Source: Cephalotus follicularis (taxonomy: Eukaryota > Streptophyta > Magnoliopsida > Oxalidales > Cephalotaceae). From it: a stretch of DNA of 64,000 nt. The DNA lies in NCBI GenBank assembly GCA_001972305.1, contig BDDD01002678.1:1-64000 (forward strand). The letters run 5' to 3'. The notes beneath the pieces were generated by a model. The model was not told the origin of the DNA and searched no databases. It saw only the letters and a list, made by a program, of their open reading frames with translations. Of the stretch, positions 10,957 to 22,534 are shown in pieces (within the stretch, counting starts at the first letter, position 1; each line of letters begins with the position of its first letter). Made by a program: the position numbers and the translations under genes.

Positions 10957-13210
10957 CTACTTCTGGAGAAGAGTAGGAGTTGTCGTCTCGCCCACAGGGG
11001 CAGCCGAGGTCTCTTGAGCCAACCTCTGACGGACCCTGTCCTCTACCTCGTCAATCCCCTCAGGATAGAAGTCAAATGCATCAGCAGATTCGCAATACAC
11101 CACTTCGTCCAAAGGAAGATCAGGCGTCAGAGAAGCAACCCAGTTCCGACAGGCATAGAACCCTCGGCGAAAGTACTCGAACGACTCCTCGAAGACTGCT
11201 TCATCGAACTCCTCCGAGTTCTTGAAGTCAGCCACGGCCTGGATTCTTTCCCTCCTCAGCTTTTCCAGTTCCATCCTCTGCTGTTCTATTTCCCTCCTCT
11301 GCTGCCGATCAAGCTTTGTTACAAGGTCGTCAACCTTGTCCTCGGCCCGTTTCAGCTTGGCCTCCAGCACCTTCATCTCGGCTGTCCTCTCCTTCAAGTC
11401 CTCAGCTGCCTGCTTCTTCTCCTCGGCCAGGGACTCCTGAGCCTTTAGAACCTCATTCAGCTGGGCTTGAGCCGAGCGAGCGGTTTTTTCAAGGGTGGCC
11501 ATGCTCGACCTCAGTTCTCGGTCCCTGGCCACAACCGTACGGAGGTTGTCCACAAGCAGCTGGGTATCGTTCAGAGACTGTCAGAGAGATAGAAAGTGTT
11601 AGATATTATAAAGAACTAAAGTACAAGAAAGAGTGAGGTGACCAAGGATGAGATCACTTACCCTCAGCTGCCTCTTCAAACAAACAGTGGACAAGTCTTC
11701 ATTAGTCCATCTCTGCCTTGCCTCCAACTCCCGGGGCAAGAAGACCAGACGGCTGAGTCTTTGAGGGACTCTAGGATCGTTCAAGCTCAAGTTCTCAGCG
11801 TCCATCTCGTCAAACCCATCGAGCAGTTGGTCCACCGACAGAGATGGGGGAAGGATTATAGGGTCCTGGGAACTAGCTCCGAGGGCAGCCACGTCCTCAA
11901 CTTCCCGGACCTTCTCGGCGCCCTCCACAGCTTTCCCCTTTCTACTCCTCTTGGACAGAGGAGCATGCTCAGTTGAGGGGGTCTTGTCGGCCGGCCTCTT
12001 ACCGGTCTCCTTCCTCTTCTCGGTCACACCAACCGGAACCCTAGCAGAGGGAGGAGGAGGGGGGGTCTTGGTCGGCGCCCTTGTCTTCTCGGCCGTGGGA
12101 GTATTGGCCTTGGGCTGAGTCCCAATAGAAGTAGAGGCCTTCTTCTTGTCAGTGGACCTGATGATTGCAGAGAGATCTCGGCGAGGACCCATTGCTGAAA
12201 TAAGACAAGAAATTCAGAGTCAGAGATCAGAGATTAGAAAAAGTAAGAGTTGGTAAGAACAGAATTAATGGAAGAGACAGAGAAGACGAAGATGGTATAC
12301 AAGTTTGCTTAGACACTAGGGGCGGAGGACTGTCCTGCTCTTCCTCGCCCTCTGATTCTTCCTCCTCGGATCCGTCCGAGGAGGACTCGTGTTCCAGGAG
12401 CTTACTAAGTCCTGCTTGGACCAGACGATCCTCGGTCACGGTGGAGTTCACGTCTTCTGGCTCAAGAGCCAGAAGGTTGCTAAGTCCCGTTTTTTTAGCC
12501 GAGGACAGACGGGCTTTTTTGTTCAAAGATGAGACGTCCAAGGACGTACACCAAGGGGAGGGAATGAATCCCTCAAAGTCTTTTATCAAGAAATATTTCC
12601 TTCTCCAGTTTTTTATTGATTGGGTGGGGTTGAGAAGAAGTTTTTTAACCCCAGAACAGGATTTGAAGAAATATCCGTTTGTTTTGGGGGTAGCCGAGAT
12701 GACATGAAACTCCTTGAAGAGATTCACAGTAGCTGTCACCTCGGACTCTATGCACCTAACTAGGAAACCTATCATGAAACCCCAAGACTGAGGTTGAAGA
12801 AGAGAAGGATGAAGACTAAAGTTCAGGAGGACCGAGATGGCAAAAGAGGGAACAGGGACCCTCAAACCATGGGCAAGAGCAGCTTCGAAGACCACAAAAA
12901 GGCCTTCTCGGCTCTCAGTAACTACCCGAGGATCCTTGGAAATACTGAAGGTCAACCCACGAGGGATATTATACTTTTTAGTAAGCCTTTTAACCTCGGA
13001 TTGGCTAAGCTTACTCAAACCAAAGGCACAATCCTCGGGCAGAGGATTGACCTCGGCAGTGGGTGCATCAGGGACACCCACAGCAGCCCCTACACTACCT
13101 TCCACATCATTTGACCTCTCAGCGAGGGGAAGCACCATAGCCAAAGGTGCAATGGACAGGGGGGAAGGAGAAGAAGAAGAAGATCCAGAAGATAGCTCTT
13201 GATTAGCCAT
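10957..13210 (-). pseudogene. antisense gene of A2, Transposase_28-like
   Basis: Opposite-strand gene, start ATG at 13210, seen as three open blocks (about 13210-12250, 12192-11600, 11553-10957) with short non-coding gaps that look like introns. The first block carries the Transposase_28-like region (RVPVPSFAISVLLNFSLHPSLL, then FKEFHVIS, YFFKS, NWRRKYFLIKDFEGF). The second is Lys/Pro-rich. The third is a charged coiled coil followed by a conserved end (FRRGFYACRNWVASL, LPLDEVVYCESADAFDFYPEG). The N-terminus (MANQELSS) lacks the H3-like peptide seen in A1 and B. Function unknown. It is treated as part of a fossil element. Confidence 0.75.
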
Positions 13211-13413
13211 TAAAAGAAGAAGAAATCACAGAAAGAAGAAAATAATCTGGGAAAACAAGAAAAGTTGGTAGAAACTTACCAAAAGTTCGTGATTCGAAAG
13301 GTGAAAGAGGAAGATTGGAGACACTGCAGACTCAAAAAGCTCTTAAAAAGCACTGGGAGTGTGAGTTCTGAAGATTGGGGAACTAAAAGTTGTGTTGTGT
13401 GAAGAATCGAAGG

Positions 13414-13420
13414 TTTTATA
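13414..13420 (-). promoter_or_regulatory. TATA box candidate for A2 antisense gene
   Basis: Minus strand reads GGCCTATAAAACC, about 205 bp upstream of the ATG at 13210. The same motif (GGCCTATAAAAGG) lies about 226 bp upstream of the A1 antisense ATG, at 30253-30259. Conserved position and sequence support a real promoter element. Confidence 0.55.
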
Positions 13421-13827
13421 GGCCCTTTCCTCGGATCCTAGCCATCCACCTCACATCAGATCCAACGGTGGGAAGTCTGACCGTCAAATCAAGCGCGGGA
13501 AACGAAAGGGCAGATGCGGGAATTGCTTTGCAAATGCCACGTGTGAAGCGTACTTAATACGCAACTTAAAGGCTAATCATGACAGTTCAAAACTCGAGGC
13601 AACTTAATGACAGAGAAGGCAGACCAAAGGTCAAGAGTTAGTTCTCGGCTCAAGCAGACTACGTCATGTGTCAGAGGAGCCACAAAGGCAATGCTCTCGT
13701 CCTCAGCCAATTTGTAAAAGCAAGAACTACCAGGAAGTATTGCAGAGGAGTTTTGCCTGGGCCACGGCTCTCAACTCTGGTCCTCCTCCTCTGACCAAGC
13801 TCAGAGAACAAGGACCAGGGGGGCATA

Positions 13828-14266
13828 TGATGGAGGAAAAATATGCTTACAATAGCAAGGACACGTGTCCACTCCACACTTGACCAACTGTCCATGGGGG
13901 ATTACAGGCTTATCAGCAAGCCGTGCCGAGGAGCACACTCAGGGCAAAGAATGGCCTTCTCGGACCAAGAGCCGAGGATCATTACTTTTCGAAGATAACA
14001 CTCTGAGATCACAAGTCCGAGGACACTCCTCGAAGGTCAGCAATTTTTACATTCAAGAGAGTATAATATTTCATCTGCACTTGACTAACTTGAGCGTCGG
14101 AGTGTCCCCGGGAGTACAACCTCCTGGACTTTCTATCATTGTTGTTACTTGTGCAGGTGTCCGAGATCAGTTTCTTCCTTACAGGCATCAGTGACAAAGC
14201 GTTTCTCTTAACAAATCAAAGTCCTCCACGTAGGATACTGTTGAGAGAAGGATTTCTGTATCAACA
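13828..14266 (+). repeat. 3' LTR of A2 (short form, 439 bp)
   Basis: Begins TGATGGAGG after a GGACCAGGGGGGCATA polypurine tract and ends TGTATCAACA. It matches both ends of the 885-bp A1 LTR but is about half as long. It contains the conserved GAGCGTCGGAGTGTCCCCGG stretch seen in the A1 LTRs. Confidence 0.85.
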
Positions 14267-14479
14267 CTTGGTATTAAACCTTAGATATTTAGATATAAAT
14301 AATTTAATAGAGGCTAAGTCAATGTAAATGGGTTGATTAGTTACTTTTTTTATTTATTCGAACGGTATTGTTTAATATAATAACTATTGCTTGGATTGCA
14401 TGCTCACAATTTTTAAGCGTTTGAGTTTTGTTTAATGTTAAATTTTTTTGATACATGTTTTCTTTTAATTTTGGTGAAG

Positions 14480-16260
14480 GTGGAACCAGAAATTATAATT
14501 AGGGATTCTTGGAATTGGCAGTGCCGTCAAAAATTAATTGCAGTACGTATCTTTATTTACAACTTTAAATTTAATTTTTTTTATATGATTTGTCATAATA
14601 ATGAAGTGTTCATACTCACTCTCTTGCACTCCTACATACCCTACGTACCCTTATCATGACAGATAGATGGACAAAAAGACACGGTAAAATCCATTCGAAA
14701 TTACATCGGTTGTTTGTCCAAATTGAGTTGTTTTATTTGTTTATTTTTGTCAAATTACATGAAGTTATATATATACCGGTAAAGTTGGTATGCGGCGCAT
14801 TCCAATTGTGCACCCAAATAAAACAGGCTATCAACTCACCACTCGTGCATTGCTCTCTCTCCCCCAATCAAAAAACGAACCCTTTACCATTCACTCGTGT
14901 GTGTTGTAAGTTTATACTTGCAATTGTTTCTTGGTTTGAATAGGTTATGCACTGCAAACTTATAACTTTAGCACTACTAGTAAATCATTTATTAGTAAAT
15001 CTAATGCATATTTTGTTATTTTAAGCACCGTAGGTATTATTGTTTATTAAACAAATAAGAATGTGATACACTTTAGAATGCATGGTAGATTTCAAGAACT
15101 GATGAACTGATTAAGAGATTGTGTATTGAAGAAGAAGAAGAGGAGTGAGAAAGAAAAATAATTTTGATAGTATTCACTTGTAACAGTGTTTTTATACTCA
15201 TTGTTCTAAAATGAGAATTGGCTTGTTACATTCTCTTTTTATTAACAGAAGTTAACTATCGATAGCTAACTCATATTGTGATTTATTCTGTAATTAAAAA
15301 AAAAACTTAGCTATGCAATGTATTCCTGCATCTGACTAGCTCCCTTTTACTCCTGTTGTTTCCCCTTTCCTTCTGCATCTGACTAGCTTTTCCATTATAT
15401 ATTGTTGTATCATAATGGGTTTTGTTGTTATTGGTTTTTCAAATGTGTTAGTCACTAGCTTTTCCATTATATATTGTTGTATCATAATGGGTTTTGTTGT
15501 TATTGGTTTTTCAAATGTGTTAGTCAAAAGAAAAACAAGTTTTGTATTGAAATGCACAGCAAAATCTAATAACTTTCGACCTAATTGAATGTTTATATAC
15601 GTTTAATGTGCACCTTTGACAATGAAGAGTGGATTATTTTGACAGGATATTTAAAACTGGAGAGACAAATCTGCTAAGTCCTGTTAGAGACCAAATAGAA
15701 CGTAGTAAGAGAAAAATGCTCACCTGATTTGTTCATTGTTTTAGATAATATTGTCTCACGCTTATTATTGCTTTAAAAATTGTAGACAGATTATTGTTGG
15801 GCAATTTCAGCTGTTGAGGCCATTGAAGTAAACAGGCCAAAGTATCCAAATGATGAGCTTTTTCTTTTATCAGTACAAGAACTGGTAAATTGTGTGGTGC
15901 CAGAAGAAAGGTTTCCTACGCAAAATCAATAAATGAAGCGTTTAGGTATATCATAAAGAATGGGTTAGCAGAGGACGATGATTGTCCATTTGTCGCCGCA
16001 AAACAACATTGGCAACAAAATTTGAAAGCAAGTTATCTAAGTTTTTTATTTCTCTATTTTCAATCATATTACTAATTTGTTTTATTGATGAGGGTCGGAT
16101 CATGGAGCTTAAACAAAATCCTACTTAGATATACGAGAACATTCAATTACAGAACAGAATCTTATGCAGATATGAATGCATATGGTGATGGTAGCACTCA
16201 GTGTACTCGGTTGCCTGACCTTAAACCTCGCTCTCTTACACTTATACATACAATTGTAAT
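14480..16260 (+). pseudogene. papain-like (C1A) cysteine protease pseudogene, copy 1
   Basis: Decayed host gene of the papain family (secreted or vacuolar endopeptidases). The piece at about 15785-15900 reads DYCWAISAVEAIE...LSVQELVNC, matching the catalytic-Cys block CGSCWAFSAVAAVE...LSEQELVDC. The next, about 15917-15990, in a different frame, reads SINEAFRYIIKNGLAEDDDCPF, matching [20 protein letters not shown]. The GCNGG motif expected between them is missing and a frameshift separates them. An upstream exon-like piece at about 14480-14540 (VEPEIIIRDSWN) may be the remains of the mature N-terminus and is followed by GTACGT. No catalytic His or Asn region is recognisable. The second copy at 62640-64000 keeps about 29 nt before the Cys exon that this copy has lost. 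The A2 LTR ends only about 215 bp upstream. Confidence 0.7.
15383..15526 (+). repeat. 72-bp tandem duplication in protease pseudogene intron
   Basis: Two adjacent copies starting CTAGCTTTTCCATTATATAT, at 15383 and 15455. The paralogous locus at about 63622-63700 has a single copy, so this arose after the segmental duplication. Confidence 0.9.
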
Positions 16261-16960
16261 GACGGTTTCAATGTTGGTTCTGTCATTCTTTTTTTAATTA
16301 TAATAATAGTAATTCCTGATATTTTTTCTCTTTTTTAAATAGAAATTTAATGATGTTATACATCTCTCAAAGTCCAGAAAATAATTTAAAAGACCCAAAA
16401 GCACCATAATTAATTTTTCAATCAAGCATTAACAATATTAATTTGTAGATTTAACTTTTAGTTTATGTTGTTTATAACTCTACTTATGGATACACAATAC
16501 GTAATCATTCAACAATAAAAAAAAGAATGAACATAATCAATTAATAGCAAAACAATAATAAATATAAAGAATTTAGATTAAAATAAAAAAAAATGGGAGA
16601 AAAAAATCTTAGAAAGCCATTTTATGAGTATTTTAAAAGAAAATAAGTAACATAAAAGTCTTGCTCATAAATATTATATAAAAATTTTATTGATACAAAA
16701 GTATTAAACATTTTGTATCCTAGTCAGTAACAAGTTATGTTTATAAGTCTACCTTTTTGTTGGGAATTTGAATACAAGAATTGTCTAACACGAAGAAAAC
16801 TAATATTCTTAAAAAATGTCTTTAACAGTTAGTCAATATGACATAGAGACGGAAAAAAAGACAAATTAAAATCCATTCGTAATTTCGCCAGTTGTTTGTA
16901 CAAATTGAGTTGTTTTATTTATTTATTTTTGTCAAATCACATTAAAATTCAGTGTTGTTC
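16193..16960 (+). repeat. diverged partial third copy of protease-locus sequence plus AT-rich repeat
   Basis: 16193-16260 (ACTCGGTTGCC...CCTTAAACCTCGCTCTCTTACAC) resembles 62815-62890, and 16830-16960 resembles both 14650-14760 and 62895-63000. Between them, 16290-16800 belongs to an AT-rich repeat family also found at 35800-37100 near the NAC gene (shared words TTTAAATAGAAATTTAATGA, TTTTTCAAT-AAGCATT-ACAATATT, GAATTTGAATACAAGAA). No gene is visible in it. Confidence 0.65.
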
Positions 16961-17601
16961 TCCCCTTCATCATTCACTTGTGTGTTGAAAGTGATTGAAA
17001 ATTATTTTAATTTTTCAAGAAAAATAAATTTCCTAGAAAATAGAAAGTTATTTACTTAAAACATATTTTTTTATCTTTACTGAATGAAGCCCCCTCGAGT
17101 TTCAAAACAAATTGCCCCATCGAGTTTCATTTTTAACTAAATGCCCATATTTAGTTATAAATATTTACTTATAAAATATTATTTTATAAAAATTATAAAG
17201 ACTCAATTAGATTATTGATTGATGGATGATGGCTTAATCAATCATATACATGTTTGAGTTGCAAAAATCATCCACCAAAAAAGAAACAGTCATAAACATC
17301 TATACGCTTTTAACTTACAAGACCTAATCAAAGAGTACGTTATCAATTTTATTAATTAAATCTTTAATTTTGTTATTTTTACATCAACTTTAAAGTTTTG
17401 TTAATCAATTGTTTTTTGTATCAACTGCTGGTTGTGTCACTGAATTGAACCAATGGATGACATGATAATCATAAAAGCACTCAAGTCACTACTACAACAA
17501 TCAGTCCCAAACCACATATAATAATAGAAATACTCTCCATTTCATAGAACATGACTAAGGGCCTAATAGATACAATCAAAGAAAAAGTTTTGAAACCTTA
17601 A
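16961..17601. other. AT-rich intergenic DNA
   Basis: No convincing coding or RNA gene. It contains a CCCC(A/T)CGAGTTTCA motif twice (about 17090-17130). It lies 3' of the TraB-like pseudogene. Confidence 0.5.
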
Positions 17602-19490
17602 TCAATGAACCTTTACATTCTTTGAACAATACAAAATGGATTCCATCAGTTCTTGAATCTTTAAGCTATTTGAATGTCTAGCTTCTTGAGATGCTTGGTG
17701 CGATCTTCGGATTCCATGTCCCAAACAAGCTATGGAGGATGTTGCAGGAAGAGATTCTGCAGCACATCCAATCCCATCTCCATAAATGAACAATCCGGTC
17801 CATATGACCAAACCACAACCAAATGTTGCCCACAACATTGAGCGAATTCACTGGCCTCGTTTCCTCATTATTTCATATAACGCTGTCTGCATTATTGAAA
17901 AGTCGGTTCCCTCAGTAGAGACTATGATACTATGCACCACAGTGTGGATTTTGACTCCATAACTTGCGATTCCATGAGCTACCAAATTTGATGATCCAAA
18001 AGCTTTTCCAAGGGTAAATGTGGTTGCCTTTTGGGTGTATGCCAATAGTATTTTAAGTGGAAAGGGGACGTTGAACGTAACCACCTTTATAAATGTCGGT
18101 ATACTTATTATCCTGGGGATTGATGAAACACCTATAACTGCTGTTGCTCCAGCCGCAATTGCTACTATTGGTTTGTCGGTTAATTTCGTAATTGATACAC
18201 TCTCTTCTTCTACTTTATACCTGGTTAAGGACTGTTTAACCAAACCCTCAGTCTCCCATGAAATAGGATTCTTCCAGTGCCTCCTAAGGCCTCTTAAGCT
18301 ACTAGTTTCAACAATGGCTACAATGGACTTGAAATTTTTAGTCTGGCTTCTAATTGCTTGTGCTAGAAGGATGTGAGACTTCTCATTTAATGGAAGCTCA
18401 GGAAACTCCATTCTGGCTACCTTGAGGAGCTCCGTTGTGCTAACGGGGCAACGAGCAGCATTATTGAGTGCAATTCTCAATCCCTCAACATCGATTCGGA
18501 AGGTTTGAACATCAAATAGGAGTTCGGCATCAACAGATTCTCCTCTATCCACATAAAGAAGCATCTTCTGAGCATTGACCAATTCCTTACCTATTGATGG
18601 GAGATCAACAAAGATATCATAAATTAGTGAGTAAGGGATAAATGGGCGGCGCAAATGGTGGAGCTTGGTAATTGCACCGTGGTAGGTAGTCTCCACTTTC
18701 CACCTTGTCAGACAAAAGTGACCGACTTTGAGGCCGAAGAGGCAATAAATGAAGACATGGATTTTACCATCTACAATTGGAGATCATCAGTGAGACATAA
18801 TTTTATTGGGGAAACAAGACCCACATTGGGTGTACTCAAACCGCATTGTTGTAGCAACAGATCTTGGAATTTGTTGTGCGCGTCGGATTCCTTGCTAGTG
18901 CTCCCCTCAACATATAGTAAAGGAGATCAAAACAAAAGAAAGGCGGAACTAACCTTTTCTGCCGCCCTTTTAGCTGTCAATAGATGCCCATGAAAACCAA
19001 TACCAAAGATTTCTTGCAAAACCAAGTTACCTGCCACATTCTCATATATATCTTTTTTGATCTTATTAACAATGCATTCTTTGAGAACCCCGAAAGAACT
19101 AGTTGGCATTGAGTTCACAAGATCATCCCTTGATTTGCTTCCCTCAGATAGAATCTCAATTTGTGCTGACCTTGAGATTTGAGCCACCACTGCTTACAGT
19201 TAAACTTCCCTAATGAGACACTCAGTATCAAGAGCAGCTCTCTCAGATAAGTTCTGAGCTGTCATAATGTAAACCACAGACATTGATTCTGGTTCATGAA
19301 TAACAAAAATAAACTGTTTTGTTTGCTCGGACAATGAAAGCCCGCGAACTATTCTGTCCGATATTTTCAAATCATCAAGCTTGCACGAAGAAAAAGGCCA
19401 GATGTCCAACAGGCGGGTAAGATATTCAAGCACCATGTGATCTGCCAAAGAGTTCTAGACTGCCAAATCCAATCTTGGGTTAGATTGACT
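17602..19490 (-). pseudogene. TraB-domain-related plant protein, pseudogene
   Basis: Decayed host gene read on the minus strand without visible introns over about 1.85 kb. N-terminal part: YIMTAQNLSERAALDTECLIREV...AVVAQIS, which I match to the plant TraB/PrgY-like family (GTAHVS-like start, then a Pro-Asp/Glu-x-Val region), and MPTSSFGVLKECIVNKI with YENVAGNLVLQEIFGIGFHG. Middle: YQAPPFAPPIYPL, IFVDLPSIG, VEGLRIALNNA. C-terminal part: hydrophobic segments (PIVAIAAGATAVIG) and WATFGCG...IYGDGIGCAAESLP, near the end at 17602. Damage: at least four in-frame stops (two adjacent to CLIREV, one after SSAFLLF, one TGA just before the WATFGC block where relatives I recall have Arg) and a frameshift near 18650. 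The bacterial namesake TraB/PrgY acts on pheromone signalling; the plant protein's role is not established. Element A1 sits about 290 bp 5' of it. 19491-19783 holds nothing I can identify. Confidence 0.65.
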
Positions 19491-19927
19491 CACCATTAGT
19501 TGTTAATGGAAACATCTAACAAACCATTTCAATGATCTCAAGTTTTCGCCAAAAAGATTACAATGAATATCGCAACTGAACCAAGGGACATCCTCTTGAA
19601 ATGAAGCACTCATTACAAAAATTGTACAATAAATATAGTTCTGCGGGAGTCAATGCCTATCCAACATTACTGATACAAATTCACCTGAGACCTCAAAATT
19701 TCACAAAATCGTCAAGTCACAATAGAATTAGAACTGGCCCATGCCCATGATATGGGAACTCCCTGAGAAGACATAAACCAAAGTGATATGGGGAAAAATT
19801 AAGTTAAATCAAAAGCGACACGTGTCCTCTTCCAAACACGGCCAGGTGTCCAAGCAAGTCAACAGATGGCAAATTGAGGTCAGAGGAAGCTAACTAGCAA
19901 CAAATACAGTAATACAAGGAGAATTCC

Positions 19928-20047
19928 TCCTCGGCATAAGTGCCGAGGACCCATCCAGTTGTACCAGTACAAATATCATCCTCCTCGGCGTCGGGTCCGA
20001 GGACACCTTCTGAAGCACAACCGCCGAGGACCTCCTCGGCTATAAAA
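19928..20047 (+). promoter_or_regulatory. three CCTCGG hairpins followed directly by TATAAAAA in the LTR
   Basis: Stems: TCCTCGGC/GCCGAGGA (19928-19949), TCCTCGG/CCGAGGA (19982-20003), GCCGAGG/CCTCGGC (20023-20040). The TATA-like TATAAAAA begins at 20041, touching the third hairpin. All three hairpins are kept in the 3' LTR (about 30806-30927). They could be regulatory protein sites or structured DNA/RNA. Function is inferred only. Confidence 0.55.
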
Positions 20048-20408
20048 ACAGAAGATCATCCATTTCTAATACAAGTCCATGGACGTAGTGGACCTTAAAG
20101 CAAAGGGTCTGTTTGCTTCATTGACAGCAGAGAAGTTCTCTTCCTCGGCCAATCTGCAGAGAAGGACCTCCCCCTCATTTACGGAATGAGGCCATGGAAT
20201 TAGCCTAACTACAAGGGATCCATATCTTCTAAAGATAAATACTAAGATAAGGATAACTACCAGTAAGGAAAGGAGATAATCCAGGAAAAGATAAAGGAAA
20301 GAAGAGATAATTCAGGTGGAGATAAGGGAAATCCTGAGATCCTCGGAATTTCCTTAGGGGATAGGTATCACCTCCGTTTTTCACGCTCAATCAATTACCA
20401 AACACCAC

Positions 20409-20415
20409 TATAAAT
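20409..20415 (+). promoter_or_regulatory. probable LTR core promoter (TATAAAT)
   Basis: CACTATAAATACAAG about 260 bp before the LTR end. Family B has the similar GTCTATAAATACCCC at about the same distance (40273-40280), which favours this box as the start of the genomic transcript over the one at 20041. Confidence 0.6.
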
Positions 20416-20670
20416 ACAAGTTCAATAGACTGAACAAAGGTCAGCCATTTTTACTTTGCAAAGAACATTGTTTCATCTGCACTTTGTCTAACTTGAGCGC
20501 CGGAGTGTCCCCGGGAGAACAACCTCCTGGACTTTCCACCATTTCTGTTACTTTGTGCAGGTGTCCGAGATCAAAGTCTTCCTCCAGGCATTCATTGCAA
20601 GCGTTTCTCTTAACAAATAAAAGTCCTCCACGTAGGATACTGTTGAGAGAAGGATTTATGTATCAACAGT

Positions 20671-20688
20671 TGGCGCCGTCTGTGGGAA
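20671..20688 (+). other. primer-binding site of A1
   Basis: TGGCGCCGTCTGTGGGAA, two bases after the 5' LTR, the usual place for the tRNA primer site in plant gypsy elements. Family B has TGGCGCCGTCTCTGGGAA. The tRNA species was not assigned. Confidence 0.8.
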
Positions 20689-20713
20689 ACGCAGTAAAAA
20701 GTCAATAACAATC

Positions 20714-22420
20714 ATGCCTCGGAGGAAGAATACCCAGGGTGGAGCCACAGGAAGCCAACAACCGCAGATCACGGCTCCTCCCCCACAAGCCGTTCAAGAA
20801 GCGGCCCAAGAACAGGTTCCCGTTACGGGGGAACAACTCAATCAGCTCCTCCAAGGCATTGAGCGAATCACTGATCTGTTGGTCACAACTTTGGCCAACC
20901 AACAGCAACAGGTTAGGCCCGCTCAGCCAGTGGTCCGAGGAGTGCCTGGTCCCCATAGACCAGAGGTGGAGGAACGGCACCCACGAGGTGCCAGGCGAAA
21001 CCCGTCCAGGGGAGATGAACTTCCCCTCAGGTGGTCAGGGGACAACAATCCCCTGGGAAGGAGGCCTGAGATCAATGTATCTCAGAGAGCTGAGTCCTCG
21101 ACCGCTAGAGATCACCCCAATGATCCCAGAAGAGTGCACCCTCAGCACCAGGCCATGGACGTGGATCCTCGGCAGGAGGCCAGTGGAGTAGAGGAGGCCC
21201 AAGTGCGTTCCAACGCTCCACGTAGAGCTGGCACGGTCCGAGGAAGCAGGGTCAATCCCCCAACCTCAGTGGCTGGGAGGTCACATGTTTCTAGCAGAGT
21301 TAGGAACATAGAAAAGGTAGAGCAAGCAGTGGATAGAAGGCTTGCAGACTTAGAAAGGAGGTTCCGAGGAGTGGAACGGCATGGGGGGCACCTATCTGAG
21401 GTGCAAAATATCAACGCTCACCCCTTCACGGCCGAGATCATGGCTAAGCAAGTCCCCAGTGGGTTCTGAAACCCAAGCCTTGATAAATACGATGGGTCCA
21501 CGGACCCCATCCAACATGTACGCTCATACATCCAGGCTATATGGATGTATCAAGCCTCGGACGTTATGCTTTGTCGAGGATTCCCAATGACCTTGATTAG
21601 AGCTGCTCAGTCATGGTACTTTACCTTGGCGAGGAATTCAGTGAAGAGCTTCGATCAGTTTACGGAACTGTTCGTGACAAAGTTCCTCAACAGCACCACA
21701 CAGAGGAGAAACTCCACCCACCTCATGAAAGTTGTGCAAGGTAAGGATGAATCACTGAGAGACTACCTCACCAGGTTCAACAAGGAATCACTCACGGTGA
21801 AAGACTTGGAGCCTTCCTTTGCTCTGGCAGCCCTGAACAACGGGCTGAGGAGCAACTCGTCATTCACCTTCTCTCTATTGAAGAAACCAGCAAAAGACAT
21901 GGCAGAATTGCTTAAAATGGCAGAGAGATATGTCAATGCTGAGGAAGAGATGGTGTCCAGGAAGCAAAAGACACCCTGGACTGGCCATCAGGAGGAGAGA
22001 AGGGAGCACTCACGAAATGCTCCCGAGAGAAGAGAGAAGAGGAAGGAGAGGTCAGACCTGTCCAAGGAAAACCTCAGACATAAACTCTCCAGGCGAGAGG
22101 GTACATCCAGGGGTGGGGCACAATTACCATCTTACAACACCTTTTCCCCCCTCCTGGATACACGAACCAGAATACTTGCCAAGGAGCAAGATAAAGTCCC
22201 TTTCCAGTGGCTTGAGAAGCTGAGGATCCCAGCAGAGAACATGAATGTGGAGAAGTACTGCCGGTACCATCGTGACCACGACCACGATACAGAGGAGGGC
22301 AGGCAACTAAAAAATCAGATTGAGGACCTGATCAGAAAGGGAGACCTGTGCAAGTATGTGGATATAGATGCTCCTCAAGGAAGAAGAGAGCAGAGAAGAG
22401 AAGAGGCTCCTCGGCAGTAG
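20714..22420 (+). pseudogene. gag region of A1 (fossil)
   Basis: Starts MPRRKNTQGG. A Gln/Pro-rich N-terminus is followed by a retrotransposon gag region (YFTLARNSVKSFDQFTELF; TQRRNSTHLMKVVQGKDESL; RFNKESL), then a charged Arg/Glu-rich stretch and the NVEKYCRYHRDHDHDTEEGR segment. Gag forms the particle that packages element RNA. The region is broken. Confidence 0.85.
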
Positions 22421-22534
22421 GAGGAGCAACAACAGCAGCAACCTAGAGGTGTCATCCATACCATCTCTGATGGGGTCACATCCGGGGGCGACCATTCAAA
22501 TGCAAGAAAGGCCTATGGGAGACAGTCCCTTGCT

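Larger units (their letters stand above)
8119..14266 (+). mobile_element. 3' half of Ty3/gypsy family-A element A2, fused to LTR C (fossil)
   Basis: Collinear with 25028-31546 of element A1: integrase, hairpin spacer, antisense gene, polypurine tract, 3' LTR. Everything upstream of integrase, including the 5' LTR, is absent, and the element begins inside LTR C. The 3' LTR is followed by CTTGG. The paralogous locus without the element reads CTTAG at 62436-62440, which marks the insertion site. The element is broken. It cannot be dated by LTR comparison because only one LTR remains. Confidence 0.85.
19784..20668 (+). repeat. 5' LTR of A1
   Basis: TGATATGGGG...TATCAACA, 885 bp, preceded by CAAAG. 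It contains two TATA-like boxes and a cluster of CCTCGG/CCGAGG hairpins. Confidence 0.95.

Noticed and set aside
17602-19490. Sieve-element-occlusion gene
   Set aside because: First impression only; the AQNLSERAALDTECLIREV, FGIGFHGHLL and IYGDGI segments fit the plant TraB-like family instead.
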